64,000 bases of DNA from Gammaproteobacteria bacterium (GTDB taxonomy: Bacteria; Pseudomonadota; Gammaproteobacteria; Arenicellales; Arenicellaceae): contig JAKVBA010000009.1 in NCBI GenBank assembly GCA_022447525.1, positions 1 to 64,000 on the forward strand, written 5' to 3'. The notes beneath the pieces are model-generated. The model searched no databases and was not told where the DNA came from. It worked only from the letters and a program-made list of their open reading frames with translations. Shown here in pieces: positions 1 through 7,838 of this stretch; positions within the stretch are counted from its first letter, which is position 1; each line of letters begins with the position of its first letter. A program made the position numbers and the translations under genes.

Positions 1-2
1 TT

Positions 3-137
3 GCGAGTGAGCAAGACTTTTATGCGTATGCAGCTTGGTTAAAAGAATACGCTGAGAAGTTTAAAGTAGACATCCATGCATGGGTGTTTATGACCAATCA
101 TGTGCACCTATTGTACAAAGATGGGGTCAGGTCTTGA
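3..137 (+). pseudogene. Truncated Y1-type (IS200/RAYT-like) transposase remnant
   Basis: The frame is open from the window edge and reads ...WLKEYAEKF..HAWVFMTNHVHLL before running into a short unrelated tail and a TGA. WVFMTNHVHLL is the HxH (HUH) metal-binding signature of Y1 transposases, so this is the N-terminal half of such a gene. The part carrying the catalytic tyrosine is absent. The break falls at the left end of the neighbouring RAYT element (about base 120), and the missing half does not reappear beyond that element's right end near 1065. It is therefore a truncated relic, not a simple insertion that could be restored. The start lies outside the window. Confidence 0.6.
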
Positions 138-1064
138 ACCTTGAATCGGCTCGATTTTAGACGCGGTTTATGTAAGGATATTTATAGAACTTAAATATTA
201 ACCAAGGAGGGTTAAATGGCGAGAGCATTACGTTTGGAGTACGCTGGTGCGGTTTATCATGTGACGTCACGAGGAGACCGGAGGGAAGATATCTATGAAG
301 ATGATCGCGATCGGCTCAAATTTTTAGATCTGTTTGCTGAGGTATGCGATAGATATAATTGGGAATGTCATTGCTATTGTTTGATGAGCAATCATTATCA
401 TTTGGTGGTTGAAGCACCCGATGGAAACTTATCGCAGGGAATGCGCCAGCTCAATGGCGTTTATGCTCAAATGTTCAATAAAAGACACAACAGAGTTGGT
501 CATGTTTTTCAGGGTCGATATAAGGCAATATTGGTTGAAAAAGAGGCCTATCTTTTGGAGCTTTCTCGGTATGTGGTTCTCAATCCTGTTAGAGCGAAAA
601 TGGTGGATCAAGCAAAGCAATGGCCATGGAGCAGTTATCGAGCGAGCGTTAACGAAGCTCAAAAGCCTATTTATTTAAACACCGATTGGGTTCTCTCTCA
701 TTTTGGTTCGGATACAGAGAAAGCTATCGAGCGCTACAAAGAGTTTGTCTGCGCTGGTATTGATAAACAATCCCCATGGTCTAGAGTGATCAATCAAGCC
801 TTTTTAGGCAGCTCCGAATTTATTGAACGTGGTTTAAAAGCCATTGATACGTCGATGGATCTCAGTGAAATACCCAGAGCGCAAAGACGAGGGCCCGCAA
901 AGCCAATTAGTTACTATAGGCAACTATATGAAGTTCGAAATGAGGCGATTATTCAAGCTTATAAGAGTGGCGCTTACACAATGAAGCAGATTGGTGTTGA
1001 GTTTGATCTCAGCGATTCGATGATTAGTAGAGTGATCAAGAATTCAAGATTCAAGACGTGACCC
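124..1064. mobile_element. RAYT transposase element with imperfect inverted ends
   Basis: The left end reads GGGTCAGGTCTTGAACCTTG and the reverse complement of the right end reads GGGTCACGTCTTGAATCTTG. The match extends to about 24 bases with only a few mismatches. Together they enclose a single Y1 transposase gene whose stop codon lies inside the right repeat. Known HUH elements usually lack true terminal inverted repeats, and RAYT genes are often flanked by REP-type palindromes. These ends may be REP-like or may be recognition sequences. I saw no clear target duplication. The boundaries are inferred from the repeats. Confidence 0.55.
216..1061 (+). CDS. REP-associated tyrosine transposase (Y1_Tnp family)
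   Basis: This is an HUH single-strand transposase that cuts and joins DNA through a 5'-phosphotyrosine. The metal-binding motif H60-Y-H62 lies in SNHYHLVVE. The probable catalytic tyrosine is Y119 in SRYVVLNPVRA, aligning with the E. coli RayT DYIYINP segment. After the Y1 domain (about residues 8-150) there is a C-terminal extension ending in a helix-turn-helix-like stretch (YTMKQIGVEFDLSDSMISRVI), which probably binds DNA. A strong AAGGAGG ribosome site sits five bases before the ATG. The gene is intact at 281 residues and ends inside the element's right inverted repeat. The family is clear; activity is not known. Confidence 0.93.
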   Translation: MARALRLEYAGAVYHVTSRGDRREDIYEDDRDRLKFLDLFAEVCDRYNWECHCYCLMSNHYHLVVEAPDGNLSQGMRQLNGVYAQMFNKRHNRVGHVFQGRYKAILVEKEAYLLELSRYVVLNPVRAKMVDQAKQWPWSSYRASVNEAQKPIYLNTDWVLSHFGSDTEKAIERYKEFVCAGIDKQSPWSRVINQAFLGSSEFIERGLKAIDTSMDLSEIPRAQRRGPAKPISYYRQLYEVRNEAIIQAYKSGAYTMKQIGVEFDLSDSMISRVIKNSRFKT

Positions 1065-1120
1065 TATGTACTTTTACAGCAAACTGTAATAATTAAGGCG
1101 GATTTGAGCTAATTTGCGCG

Positions 1121-1126
1121 TATAAT
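1121..1126 (+). promoter_or_regulatory. Candidate -10 box for the LPS core genes
   Basis: A perfect TATAAT lies 29 bases upstream of the WaaG start, a sensible distance for a leader and ribosome site. No convincing -35 hexamer is seen at 16-18 bases, so this is only a candidate. Confidence 0.35.
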
Positions 1127-1154
1127 TGCGGTAATTCATTGCCGTTTTACGATT

Positions 1155-1799
1155 ATGCATTTCGCCTTTTGTCTTTATAAACATTTCCCTTATAGTGGCT
1201 TGTCCTTGGATATGCTTAGGATTGCCAACGAGTGTATCCAGCGTGGTCACAAGGCCACGGTCTACACCGGCAGCTGGGAAGGTGACGTTCCTGATGGGGT
1301 CGAGGTCATTATCATCAAGCATTTTGGCTTGACTAATCATACTCGTGCGCACTCTTTTCATCGTAAATTAAGAAAGCAGCTAGAGACCATGTCTTTTGAT
1401 GTGGTTGTGGGTTTTAACAAAATACCCGGCATGGACATCTACTACTGTGGTGACTATTGCTATGTCGGCCGTTCTTTTCTGCGTCATTCTTGGTTCTATC
1501 GTTTTACTCCCCGTTTTCTGTACTTCTCTAATTTTGAAAGAGGGGTATTCGACGCCTCATCGAAAACTAATATTCTGTCGCTTTCTGATCGAGAACGACT
1601 TATTTACCAGCAGTACTATTTAACTCAAGATTCTAGGTTCTTGTGTTTGCCACCTACTTTGGAAAAAGCTCGCTGGGCTAATCTCGATAAGCTACCGACC
1701 CGCGCGTCGTTACGAACGTCTTTGGGTATTAAAGAAGATCAAAACCTGGTGTTATTGATTGGATCGGGTTTCCAACTAAAGGTCTGGATCGCGCAATAG
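1155..1799 (+). CDS. waaG: WaaG LPS glucosyltransferase I, N-terminal part (frameshifted)
   Basis: The N-terminal half of WaaG (RfaG), a GT4-family, GT-B fold enzyme that adds the first glucose to the heptose of the LPS core on the cytoplasmic face of the inner membrane. The start MHFAFCLYKHFPYSGLSLDML resembles the WaaG acceptor domain. The match runs to LLIGSGFQLK, then the frame breaks near 1779-1781 (CTAAAGGTCTGG) and ends at a TAG. Shifting by one base gives KGLDRAIVALAALP, the expected continuation, which lies in the next ORF. No canonical slippery heptamer is seen. A real mutation or a base-calling error is more likely than programmed shifting. An intact gene would span 1155-3244. Confidence 0.8.
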   Translation: MHFAFCLYKHFPYSGLSLDMLRIANECIQRGHKATVYTGSWEGDVPDGVEVIIIKHFGLTNHTRAHSFHRKLRKQLETMSFDVVVGFNKIPGMDIYYCGDYCYVGRSFLRHSWFYRFTPRFLYFSNFERGVFDASSKTNILSLSDRERLIYQQYYLTQDSRFLCLPPTLEKARWANLDKLPTRASLRTSLGIKEDQNLVLLIGSGFQLKVWIAQ

Positions 1800-3244
1800 T
1801 GGCATTGGCCGCCTTGCCACCAGAGTTGCTGGAGAAAACTAAGTTGTTTGTCGTTGGTCAAGATAAGATCGACAATTTTCAGCGTATTGCCAAAAAGCAT
1901 GGGGTCGCTGACCAAATTCATTTTTTGGGTGGACGTAAAGACGTACCGGCACTGATGAAAGCGGGTGACATGCTGCTTCACCCTGCCTATGCAGAAACCA
2001 CAGGAGGCGTGTTGTTGGAAGCGATAGTGTCGGGTCTTCCAGTCTTGGCTACTCCAGTATGCGGTTACGCGCCTCACATAAAAATGGCGGAAGCAGGGCA
2101 TGTTCTGCGTAAACGTTTTTCGCAAGAAGAGTTAAATGAAAAGTTGCATGAGATGTTGCTTTCTGAGCAGAAGGAAGTTTGGCGCCAAAACGGTCTAAAG
2201 TATGGTCAGAACCCAAGCTTGTATGTAATGCCGCAACGGGCAGTGGATTTCATTGAACAGACTTGCGCGCAACGAAGCCTCTATTTAAGCCGCGCTGATA
2301 TGAAAACCAGTGACGAGCAACTCTACATCACTAACGAGTTAAGGCAGGCATTACGCGGCGAAGATTCGTTCTATCAAATGATGAATATCGAGGGTAAGGT
2401 TTACCGCGAAGCGCTAGGGCGCAGAACGTTACGATTTACCCGTGGTGAAAAAGATTATTTCCTGAAAATGCACACAGGTGTTGGATGGGCCGAGATCTTC
2501 AAAAACATTATCTATTTACGCGCGCCGGTGGTTGGGGCGCTGAATGAGTGGCATGGTGTCCACCGTTTACGAGATCTAGAGATAGATACTATGACTGTGT
2601 CAGCCTATGGAATTCGAGGGCGTAATCCGGCGACTAAACATTCTTTCATCGTGACCGAGGCTTTGCCGACGGAAACCAGTCTTGAGGACTTTTGCGGAGA
2701 ATGGGCTGAAACGCCGCCAAGAAGTCTAAAAGAGATACGTTTAAAACGGTGGATCTTAAACAAAGTGGTGGAGACCGCCAGAGTCATTCACGAAAACGGC
2801 GCGAATCACCGTGACTTTTATCTTTGTCACTTTTTGCTTGATGCGCACTTTGAACAAGATTATGTTTCACCGGAAAGTAAGCTGTACTTGATTGATCTAC
2901 ATCGTATTCAAATGCGACGTAAGACGCCTGAGCGATGGGCGGTCAAAGACATCGCCGGGCTATATTATTCAAGTAAAGATATTGGTTTGACGCAACGCGA
3001 CCTATTCCGCTTTATGACCTTATATCGCGGTAAGCCTCTGCGTGAAATCTTGCGTACAGAAATGTCTTTTTGGCGTAAAGTGGTCAGTCGTGGTAACAAG
3101 CTCTACGAATCGGAGAAGCGTAAAGCTCGTGCACTTGAAAGTTTGCAACGACAAAAGGCGCAAGAGCGTTTACAAGATTCGTTACCGGACGACGCTATAA
3201 AACCTAAGCAGCAAGTATTCATGCGCAATCAAATTGGTAAATAG
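1799..3244 (+). CDS. waaP: WaaG C-terminal half fused to WaaP LPS heptose kinase
   Basis: Residues 1 to about 160 are the C-terminal, nucleotide-sugar domain of WaaG, with the GT4 E-x7-E motif (ETTGGVLLE). From about residue 168 (MKTSDEQLYITNELR) the protein is WaaP/RfaP, the kinase that phosphorylates heptose I of the LPS core. Kinase features include YFLKMHTG, NHRDFYLCHFLLD and YLIDLHR. No stop separates the two, so in this lineage waaG and waaP appear to be one reading frame. The listed GTG start at 1799 is only where the frame reopens after the upstream frameshift. Translation might also start at the internal ATG at 2300, giving free WaaP. WaaG and WaaP are adjacent separate genes in pseudomonads. 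Confidence 0.85.
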   Translation: MALAALPPELLEKTKLFVVGQDKIDNFQRIAKKHGVADQIHFLGGRKDVPALMKAGDMLLHPAYAETTGGVLLEAIVSGLPVLATPVCGYAPHIKMAEAGHVLRKRFSQEELNEKLHEMLLSEQKEVWRQNGLKYGQNPSLYVMPQRAVDFIEQTCAQRSLYLSRADMKTSDEQLYITNELRQALRGEDSFYQMMNIEGKVYREALGRRTLRFTRGEKDYFLKMHTGVGWAEIFKNIIYLRAPVVGALNEWHGVHRLRDLEIDTMTVSAYGIRGRNPATKHSFIVTEALPTETSLEDFCGEWAETPPRSLKEIRLKRWILNKVVETARVIHENGANHRDFYLCHFLLDAHFEQDYVSPESKLYLIDLHRIQMRRKTPERWAVKDIAGLYYSSKDIGLTQRDLFRFMTLYRGKPLREILRTEMSFWRKVVSRGNKLYESEKRKARALESLQRQKAQERLQDSLPDDAIKPKQQVFMRNQIGK

Positions 3245-3258
3245 GCTTTTTATCACGC

Positions 3259-3963
3259 ATGAGCGACTGGAATAGTAAAGCCGTCGATGTGGTGCGTGAC
3301 GCTCGCTGCTTTGCGCGCAAAGCGCCCACCTTTCTTGCCAATGTTCCCTTAACGGTGGAGTCTCTGAACCGATTTTTCAGTGAGGCACTTCCTAGTCAGG
3401 TCCTTAAAGACGACAGAACCACCTCTGTAGTCAAGTTGGAGAATTCAAAAAATGGTGCGTCATTTGTTTTAAAACGGTATAACGCTCGCAACCGGTGGCA
3501 TACGATTAAGCGGGCTCTGAGGCAGTCTCGGGCCAGTTTATGTTGGAACATGAGTTTTGAGTTCAGGCGCGTTGGATTGAATGTATCAGAGCCTTTGATG
3601 ATGTATGAGGACCGATTTTATGGGCTGTGTAAAGACGCTTACTTTGCCAACCGATTGCTGATTGGAGATGAGTTGTTGAGTAAGTTGCCGGCCATGAATA
3701 AGGCCGAGCAAGCCTCTGTCAGAAGCGCGGTCCTGGCGGCATTCAAGGTGCTCAAGCAAGCACGTATTTCACATGGAGACATGAAAGCAACAAATCTTTT
3801 GTGGGTCGAGGGAGCGTTATTTTTTATCGATCTGGACGCCGCTAGAAAACACCCTTGGTGGTCATTGACCTGGCGTAAGGCGCACGCAAAGGATAAAAAG
3901 CGGTTTCTTAAAAATTGGCGAGACAAGCCAGAGCTATTGTCGCTGTTTACCGAGTTAACCTAA
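3259..3963 (+). CDS. Kdo/WaaP-family lipopolysaccharide kinase
   Basis: A small protein-kinase-fold sugar kinase of 234 residues. It shows a lysine strand (SFVLKRYNARN), a catalytic loop SHGDMKATNLLW (HxD....N) and a metal-binding FIDLDA. These are typical of the Kdo/WaaP/InaA group that phosphorylates LPS inner-core sugars in the cytoplasm. It starts 14 bases after the WaaG-WaaP frame, so it is almost certainly co-transcribed and acts on the same core. The exact sugar cannot be read from the sequence; Kdo (KdkA-like) or heptose II are possibilities. Confidence 0.8.
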   Translation: MSDWNSKAVDVVRDARCFARKAPTFLANVPLTVESLNRFFSEALPSQVLKDDRTTSVVKLENSKNGASFVLKRYNARNRWHTIKRALRQSRASLCWNMSFEFRRVGLNVSEPLMMYEDRFYGLCKDAYFANRLLIGDELLSKLPAMNKAEQASVRSAVLAAFKVLKQARISHGDMKATNLLWVEGALFFIDLDAARKHPWWSLTWRKAHAKDKKRFLKNWRDKPELLSLFTELT

Positions 3964-3992
3964 GGGAATTACCCTTTGTAGTCTAAGACCGG

Positions 3993-5138
3993 CTACGAAA
4001 ACGATAAGAAGTCGGCAAGTTGCTGCCGCTGATCCATGGCATCATGGTAGCCAAGCTCGATTAACTTACTGCAGAAGTGACCGTCGAACATTAAATAACT
4101 TACTAAGCGCCGACTATTGGATTTTCCCATACCAAGGAACTTAAGAGCGATACGAAAACTACGGGGCAATCTATCATAATGCGCTTGTGCAATATCAGCG
4201 ATGTCTTGTGACGGTGTGATCACTAAATAATCTATTTTTTTGAGATTTTCGGGTGCGTCATCAGGGTGATCTTCTAATACTTTGTTGGTGCGGTCCATGC
4301 GCTCAATATCCGACTGTAAGCTGTTCAAAAACAGTGTGTCTAAAACATAGCCAAATATTTGACTCAAGCTCGGGCGTGTAAGTGGCCTTCTCGCTTGTTC
4401 ATCGCCTAGAGTGATCCGTAAACCAATTATGAGTATGCGCTTGGCACCTAAGTGAATGGCCGGGCTGATTGGTGCACTTTGTCGCATCGACCCATCGCCA
4501 AAATGTTCATCGCCTATTCTCACTGACGGAAAGATTACGGGTATTGCTGATGAAGCCATTAAATGGTCGATGGATAATTTGCTACGAATGCCTTCTCGCC
4601 GATTTCGATCCCAGCTCTCAATGTGGTCTGCACCGTCGTAAAAAACCTTTGATTCACCCGACGTGTAGCTGCACGCGGTAACACTGTAGGCGCTTAAATC
4701 GCCGTTCCTGATAGCAGCATCAACCCTATCAAAGTCGACGTATTGAGTAAGCAACGCACGAAGCGGAGTATTATCTAGAATTGAACTAGGGCCCTTGCGC
4801 CAATTGCCTGGGCCAACATTACACCAAAGCCATTTTGATATGCGTTTGGCCAAGTTTTTACCATCAGCGTAAAAAACATGATCAAGTTTGAAGTTTTTCC
4901 AAACCTGAGTGATGCGCTCAACGCCTTGATGAAAGTTTGTGGCATTTGATGCCAGTGCCACAGTATTGATGGAGCCTGCTGAAGTTCCACACACAATAGG
5001 AAATGGGTTTGACGCCCCTTTCGGTACGATTTCGGCCAAGGCTTGTAGCACGCCAACTTGGTAAGCTGCGCGTGCGCCGCCACCACCCAGCAGCAGTGCG
5101 GTTTGGGCATTTACATTTTCTTTAGCCGCCTTGCTCAT
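3993..5138 (-). CDS. Patatin-like phospholipase family protein
   Basis: A patatin-fold acyl hydrolase with a Ser-Asp dyad. The oxyanion loop is LLLGGGGARAAYQVGV (residues 16-30), the nucleophile S53 lies in GTSAG, and the Asp is D215 in FGDGSMRQSAP. There is no signal peptide, so it is probably cytoplasmic or inner-face membrane associated, like RssA-type proteins. It lies 14 bases downstream of rhlB on the same strand and is probably read through from it. The C-terminal 130 residues are less typical and may set substrate. The substrate is unknown; phospholipid or lysophospholipid is the family expectation. Confidence 0.88.
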   Translation of the reverse strand: MSKAAKENVNAQTALLLGGGGARAAYQVGVLQALAEIVPKGASNPFPIVCGTSAGSINTVALASNATNFHQGVERITQVWKNFKLDHVFYADGKNLAKRISKWLWCNVGPGNWRKGPSSILDNTPLRALLTQYVDFDRVDAAIRNGDLSAYSVTACSYTSGESKVFYDGADHIESWDRNRREGIRSKLSIDHLMASSAIPVIFPSVRIGDEHFGDGSMRQSAPISPAIHLGAKRILIIGLRITLGDEQARRPLTRPSLSQIFGYVLDTLFLNSLQSDIERMDRTNKVLEDHPDDAPENLKKIDYLVITPSQDIADIAQAHYDRLPRSFRIALKFLGMGKSNSRRLVSYLMFDGHFCSKLIELGYHDAMDQRQQLADFLSFS

Positions 5139-5152
5139 ACTACAACTTGATG

Positions 5153-6637
5153 TTAACCGACCGCGGGTACCTCGATATCACGACGACCACGAAGCGGTAT
5201 GCGTCGCTTCGGCGCCGGTTGGCTCTTGCGTTTTTCAAGTGCCGCCAATTTTTCGGCTTCTCGTTGTTCGGGTGTTTTTTGTGGTGTGTTCTTTTTGCGT
5301 CGATCCTGACGAGGCATACGATTTGGGTTGCCTTGCTCACGACGTTCGCGTTCTTTTGGCTGTTTGTTTTCAGGGCCTTTCGATTTACTCTTGCTGTGTC
5401 CCTTTTTGTCTTTGCTGTCTTTTTTGCGATTCGAGCGAAGTTTACTTAGATCTGGTTTGACTGGATCTTTAAACACCAAATCGTTAATGTCGCGTTCAAC
5501 CGGAATGCTGTGCTCAATGTACTCCTCGATGTCCATGATATTCATGGCGTAGGTTTCACAAATCAAACTAATTGCAGTGCCGCTTGCTCCTGCGCGCCCG
5601 GTTCTACCGATTCTATGAACGTAGTCCTCCGCGTCAGTTGGTAGGTCAAAATTCACCACAAAGTTGACGTTCGGAATATGTAGGCCGCGTGCAGCCACAT
5701 CAGTCGCAATCAAGACATTAACGTCGCCGTCTTTGAATTTCTGTAATAACTTTTCGCGCTTTTTTTGTGGCACATCACCAGAGAGAAGTGCGCATTTGAA
5801 GCCGTTTTCTTGCAGCCAAGCTTCAATCTTTTCGGCCATATGTTTAGTGTTGATAAACACTACGCAACGCTGCTCATTAGCTTTTTGGAGAATGCCCATT
5901 AGCAGAGGAATCTTTTCCTCATTGGATGGCATGTAGGCGATTTCCTCAACTCTATCGGCCGTGACCTCGGCTTCGATTTTCACCACTTCAGGCTCGCTCA
6001 TATGTTCGTATGCGAGTTCGGCAACGCGATGCGATAACGTTGCTGAGAAAAGCAAATTCAAGCGATCTTCGGGCTTAGGCATAGCGCGAAATAGATACCG
6101 AATATCTGAGATGAAGCCTAAATCGAACATCCTATCGGCTTCGTCTAAAACGATAACTTCAAGCGCATCTAACGCGAATACGCCTTGTTTAAAGTAATCA
6201 ATAATTCTACCTGGGGTGCCAATTAAAATATCAACGCCTTTTTCGATTGTTTCCCGTTGTTTATCGTAGTCGGTGCCACCATAGGCTAAACCCATTTTTA
6301 GATCAGAGTATTTTATCAACGGTTTGGCGTCCTCGTGAATCTGTATTGCCAGTTCACGAGTGGGTGCGACTATCAAGGCGCGTATCGGGTTCTTTTTGTC
6401 GCTCTGTTTCTTTTCCTTATTTAGCAGATGATGCAGTGTCGCAATCATAAACGCGGCTGTTTTGCCAGTACCGGTTTGAGCTTGGCCGCTGATGTCTTTT
6501 CCTTGCAAGGCGACGGGTAGAGCCATTGCTTGGATTGGGGTGCAAAACTCGAAACCACTTTCAGTGATACCTTTCTGAACAGTTTCGTGTATTTCCAAGT
6601 CGGCAAACTTGGTTTCGCTTAAATGTGTTTCAGTCAT
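5153..6637 (-). CDS. rhlB: DEAD-box ATP-dependent RNA helicase RhlB
   Basis: RhlB unwinds structured RNA for the RNase E degradosome. The N-terminus MTETHLSETKFADLEIHETV closely resembles E. coli RhlB. It has the Q motif (CTPIQ), Walker A AQTGTGKT (residues 53-60), a DEAD box in VLDEADRMFDLG, SAT (LLFSATLS) and motif VI (HRIGRTGRAG). The C-terminal 90 residues are a highly basic, low-complexity tail rich in K, R, Q and E, likely for RNA or partner contacts, and longer than in E. coli (494 against about 421 residues). It is divergent from trxA, giving the familiar rhlB-trxA-rho order. Confidence 0.96.
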   Translation of the reverse strand: MTETHLSETKFADLEIHETVQKGITESGFEFCTPIQAMALPVALQGKDISGQAQTGTGKTAAFMIATLHHLLNKEKKQSDKKNPIRALIVAPTRELAIQIHEDAKPLIKYSDLKMGLAYGGTDYDKQRETIEKGVDILIGTPGRIIDYFKQGVFALDALEVIVLDEADRMFDLGFISDIRYLFRAMPKPEDRLNLLFSATLSHRVAELAYEHMSEPEVVKIEAEVTADRVEEIAYMPSNEEKIPLLMGILQKANEQRCVVFINTKHMAEKIEAWLQENGFKCALLSGDVPQKKREKLLQKFKDGDVNVLIATDVAARGLHIPNVNFVVNFDLPTDAEDYVHRIGRTGRAGASGTAISLICETYAMNIMDIEEYIEHSIPVERDINDLVFKDPVKPDLSKLRSNRKKDSKDKKGHSKSKSKGPENKQPKERERREQGNPNRMPRQDRRKKNTPQKTPEQREAEKLAALEKRKSQPAPKRRIPLRGRRDIEVPAVG

Positions 6638-6934
6638 GAAAATAGGGCCAATGATTTTTGTTGGCGTACCTGCAACATTTTTGGTCGAGTCTGGCAGGCG
6701 CTGCTAAATTAATTTACTCTTATCGAGCATTGCGGTTTATGTGTCTTGTTTGGGTACAAACTATTTTCCGATAGAGTGGTTCTCTGACGACATAGAAAAT
6801 GCATAAAACCAGACATTTGCCTATCACTTGAGAGTTCTAGAGATGGCCGCGAGCTGTATGCTAATTTTTATACTTGCAATATGCAAAATAATCCGCACAC
6901 TATACCCTAATTTAGAACTTAATAGGCGAATACT

Positions 6935-7261
6935 ATGTCTCAAAACACCGTAGAAATCACCGATGCAAGCTTTGAAACCGATGTGCTCGGTGCAGATAAG
7001 GCTGTACTAGTCGATTATTGGGCTGAGTGGTGCGGCCCATGCAAAATGTTGGCGCCAATTTTAGATGAAGTAGCCGCTGAATATGGTGACAAACTGACCA
7101 TTGCTAAGTTGGATATTGATCAAAACCCAAACACCCCACCCAAATACAGTGTTCGAGGCATTCCGACTCTTATGTTGTTCAAAGACGGTAACGTGGCAGC
7201 GCAAAAAGTGGGTGCGATGTCCAAGTCACAGTTGATGGCTTTTATCGACGAGAATCTATAG
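6935..7261 (+). CDS. trxA: Thioredoxin 1
   Basis: Small cytoplasmic dithiol carrier that reduces protein disulfides such as those of ribonucleotide reductase and is recycled by thioredoxin reductase. It has full length (108 residues), the active site [10 protein letters not shown], and the cis-proline loop RGIPTLMLF. It is divergent from rhlB across 297 bases and is followed by its own terminator, so it is probably monocistronic, with rho expressed separately downstream. RNA partners of the intergenic region are not evident. Confidence 0.97.
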   Translation: MSQNTVEITDASFETDVLGADKAVLVDYWAEWCGPCKMLAPILDEVAAEYGDKLTIAKLDIDQNPNTPPKYSVRGIPTLMLFKDGNVAAQKVGAMSKSQLMAFIDENL

Positions 7262-7315
7262 GTGTCGCTGTGGTGTTGCTGAACTATCGATTGCGACACC
7301 AGAAACACTGCAAAG

Positions 7316-7343
7316 ACCCCGCCTATTTTTAGCGGGGTTTTTT
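7316..7343 (+). terminator. Rho-independent terminator of trxA
   Basis: Perfect 7-bp stem ACCCCGC/GCGGGGT with a nine-base loop, followed by TTTTTT. It lies 55 bases after the trxA stop. A second hairpin (GGTGTCGC...GCGACACC, 7261-7300) precedes it in the 3' untranslated region. Confidence 0.9.
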
Positions 7344-7838
7344 AATGAGCCTAAATTCTTACCGGCTAATCTACGTAAGGCTAGACACCTTTATTTAGCC
7401 ATGTTAATGTAACACCAGATTCGCAGTCGTCGAATCGTTTTTCTCACGGATATTGCCTCTTAAGCTTCTTAAGCCTCTTAAGTATCACAGTCCAAGAAAG
7501 TATCACGGTCTAGGGAAGCGTCATGGTTTAAGTGACACTCGCCATGGGCACTTCATGCTAAAAATTCCCAAGGGGTATTAATGGAGTTCTTATTTAGGGT
7601 TGAGGTATCCGCTAAGATCAAAATCGCATTTGCCTTGTAAGCAGATCTCTGCCCAAACTGTGACAGTGTTGGAACAAGAATAGGTAATGCGGAAAACTTC
7701 TCTGCTCGTTGGTACCGATAGGCGAAGGTTGCTTGACCTGGTTCGTAATAGAAACCAACTGAGCGGCTAAAAATCAATAACTACAAAACCTAAGACTGCA
7801 AAAGCAAATAGGTAAGGTCTTAAACATTCCACAAAATC
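7344..7838 (+). other. Long rho upstream leader region
   Basis: There are 495 bases between the trxA terminator and rho with no recognised gene. Its notable content is the 9-base-period tandem repeat at 7456-7532. A 42-codon open frame with a TTG start (7453-7581) crosses the repeats; it has no ribosome site and no known relatives that I can name. In other gammaproteobacteria rho has a long leader at which Rho autoregulates; the same role here is an inference from position only. Confidence 0.45.
7456..7532. repeat. 9-bp and 18-bp tandem repeats in the rho leader
   Basis: Three 9-base units (CCTCTTAAG, CTTCTTAAG, CCTCTTAAG) run directly into three degenerate 18-base units of the type AAGTATCACGGTCTAGG. 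The period of nine is kept throughout, so the array looks like one expanded tract that has decayed. It stays open in one frame. Confidence 0.6.

Noticed and set aside
1074-1361. 95-residue minus-strand ORF over the waaG start
   Set aside because: Opposite strand of a clear coding region, no family features and no ribosome site.
3962-3977. AAGGG/CCCTT hairpin between the LPS kinase and patatin genes
   Set aside because: Only a five-bp stem with a short T run; too weak to call a terminator.
5131-5460. Plus-strand ORFs over the rhlB 3' end
   Set aside because: Cysteine- and phenylalanine-rich shadows of the basic, lysine-rich RhlB tail.
7261-7300. GGTGTCGC/GCGACACC hairpin after trxA as a separate terminator or RNA
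   Set aside because: Lies in the trxA 3' untranslated region without a T tract; the real terminator is 16 bases further on.
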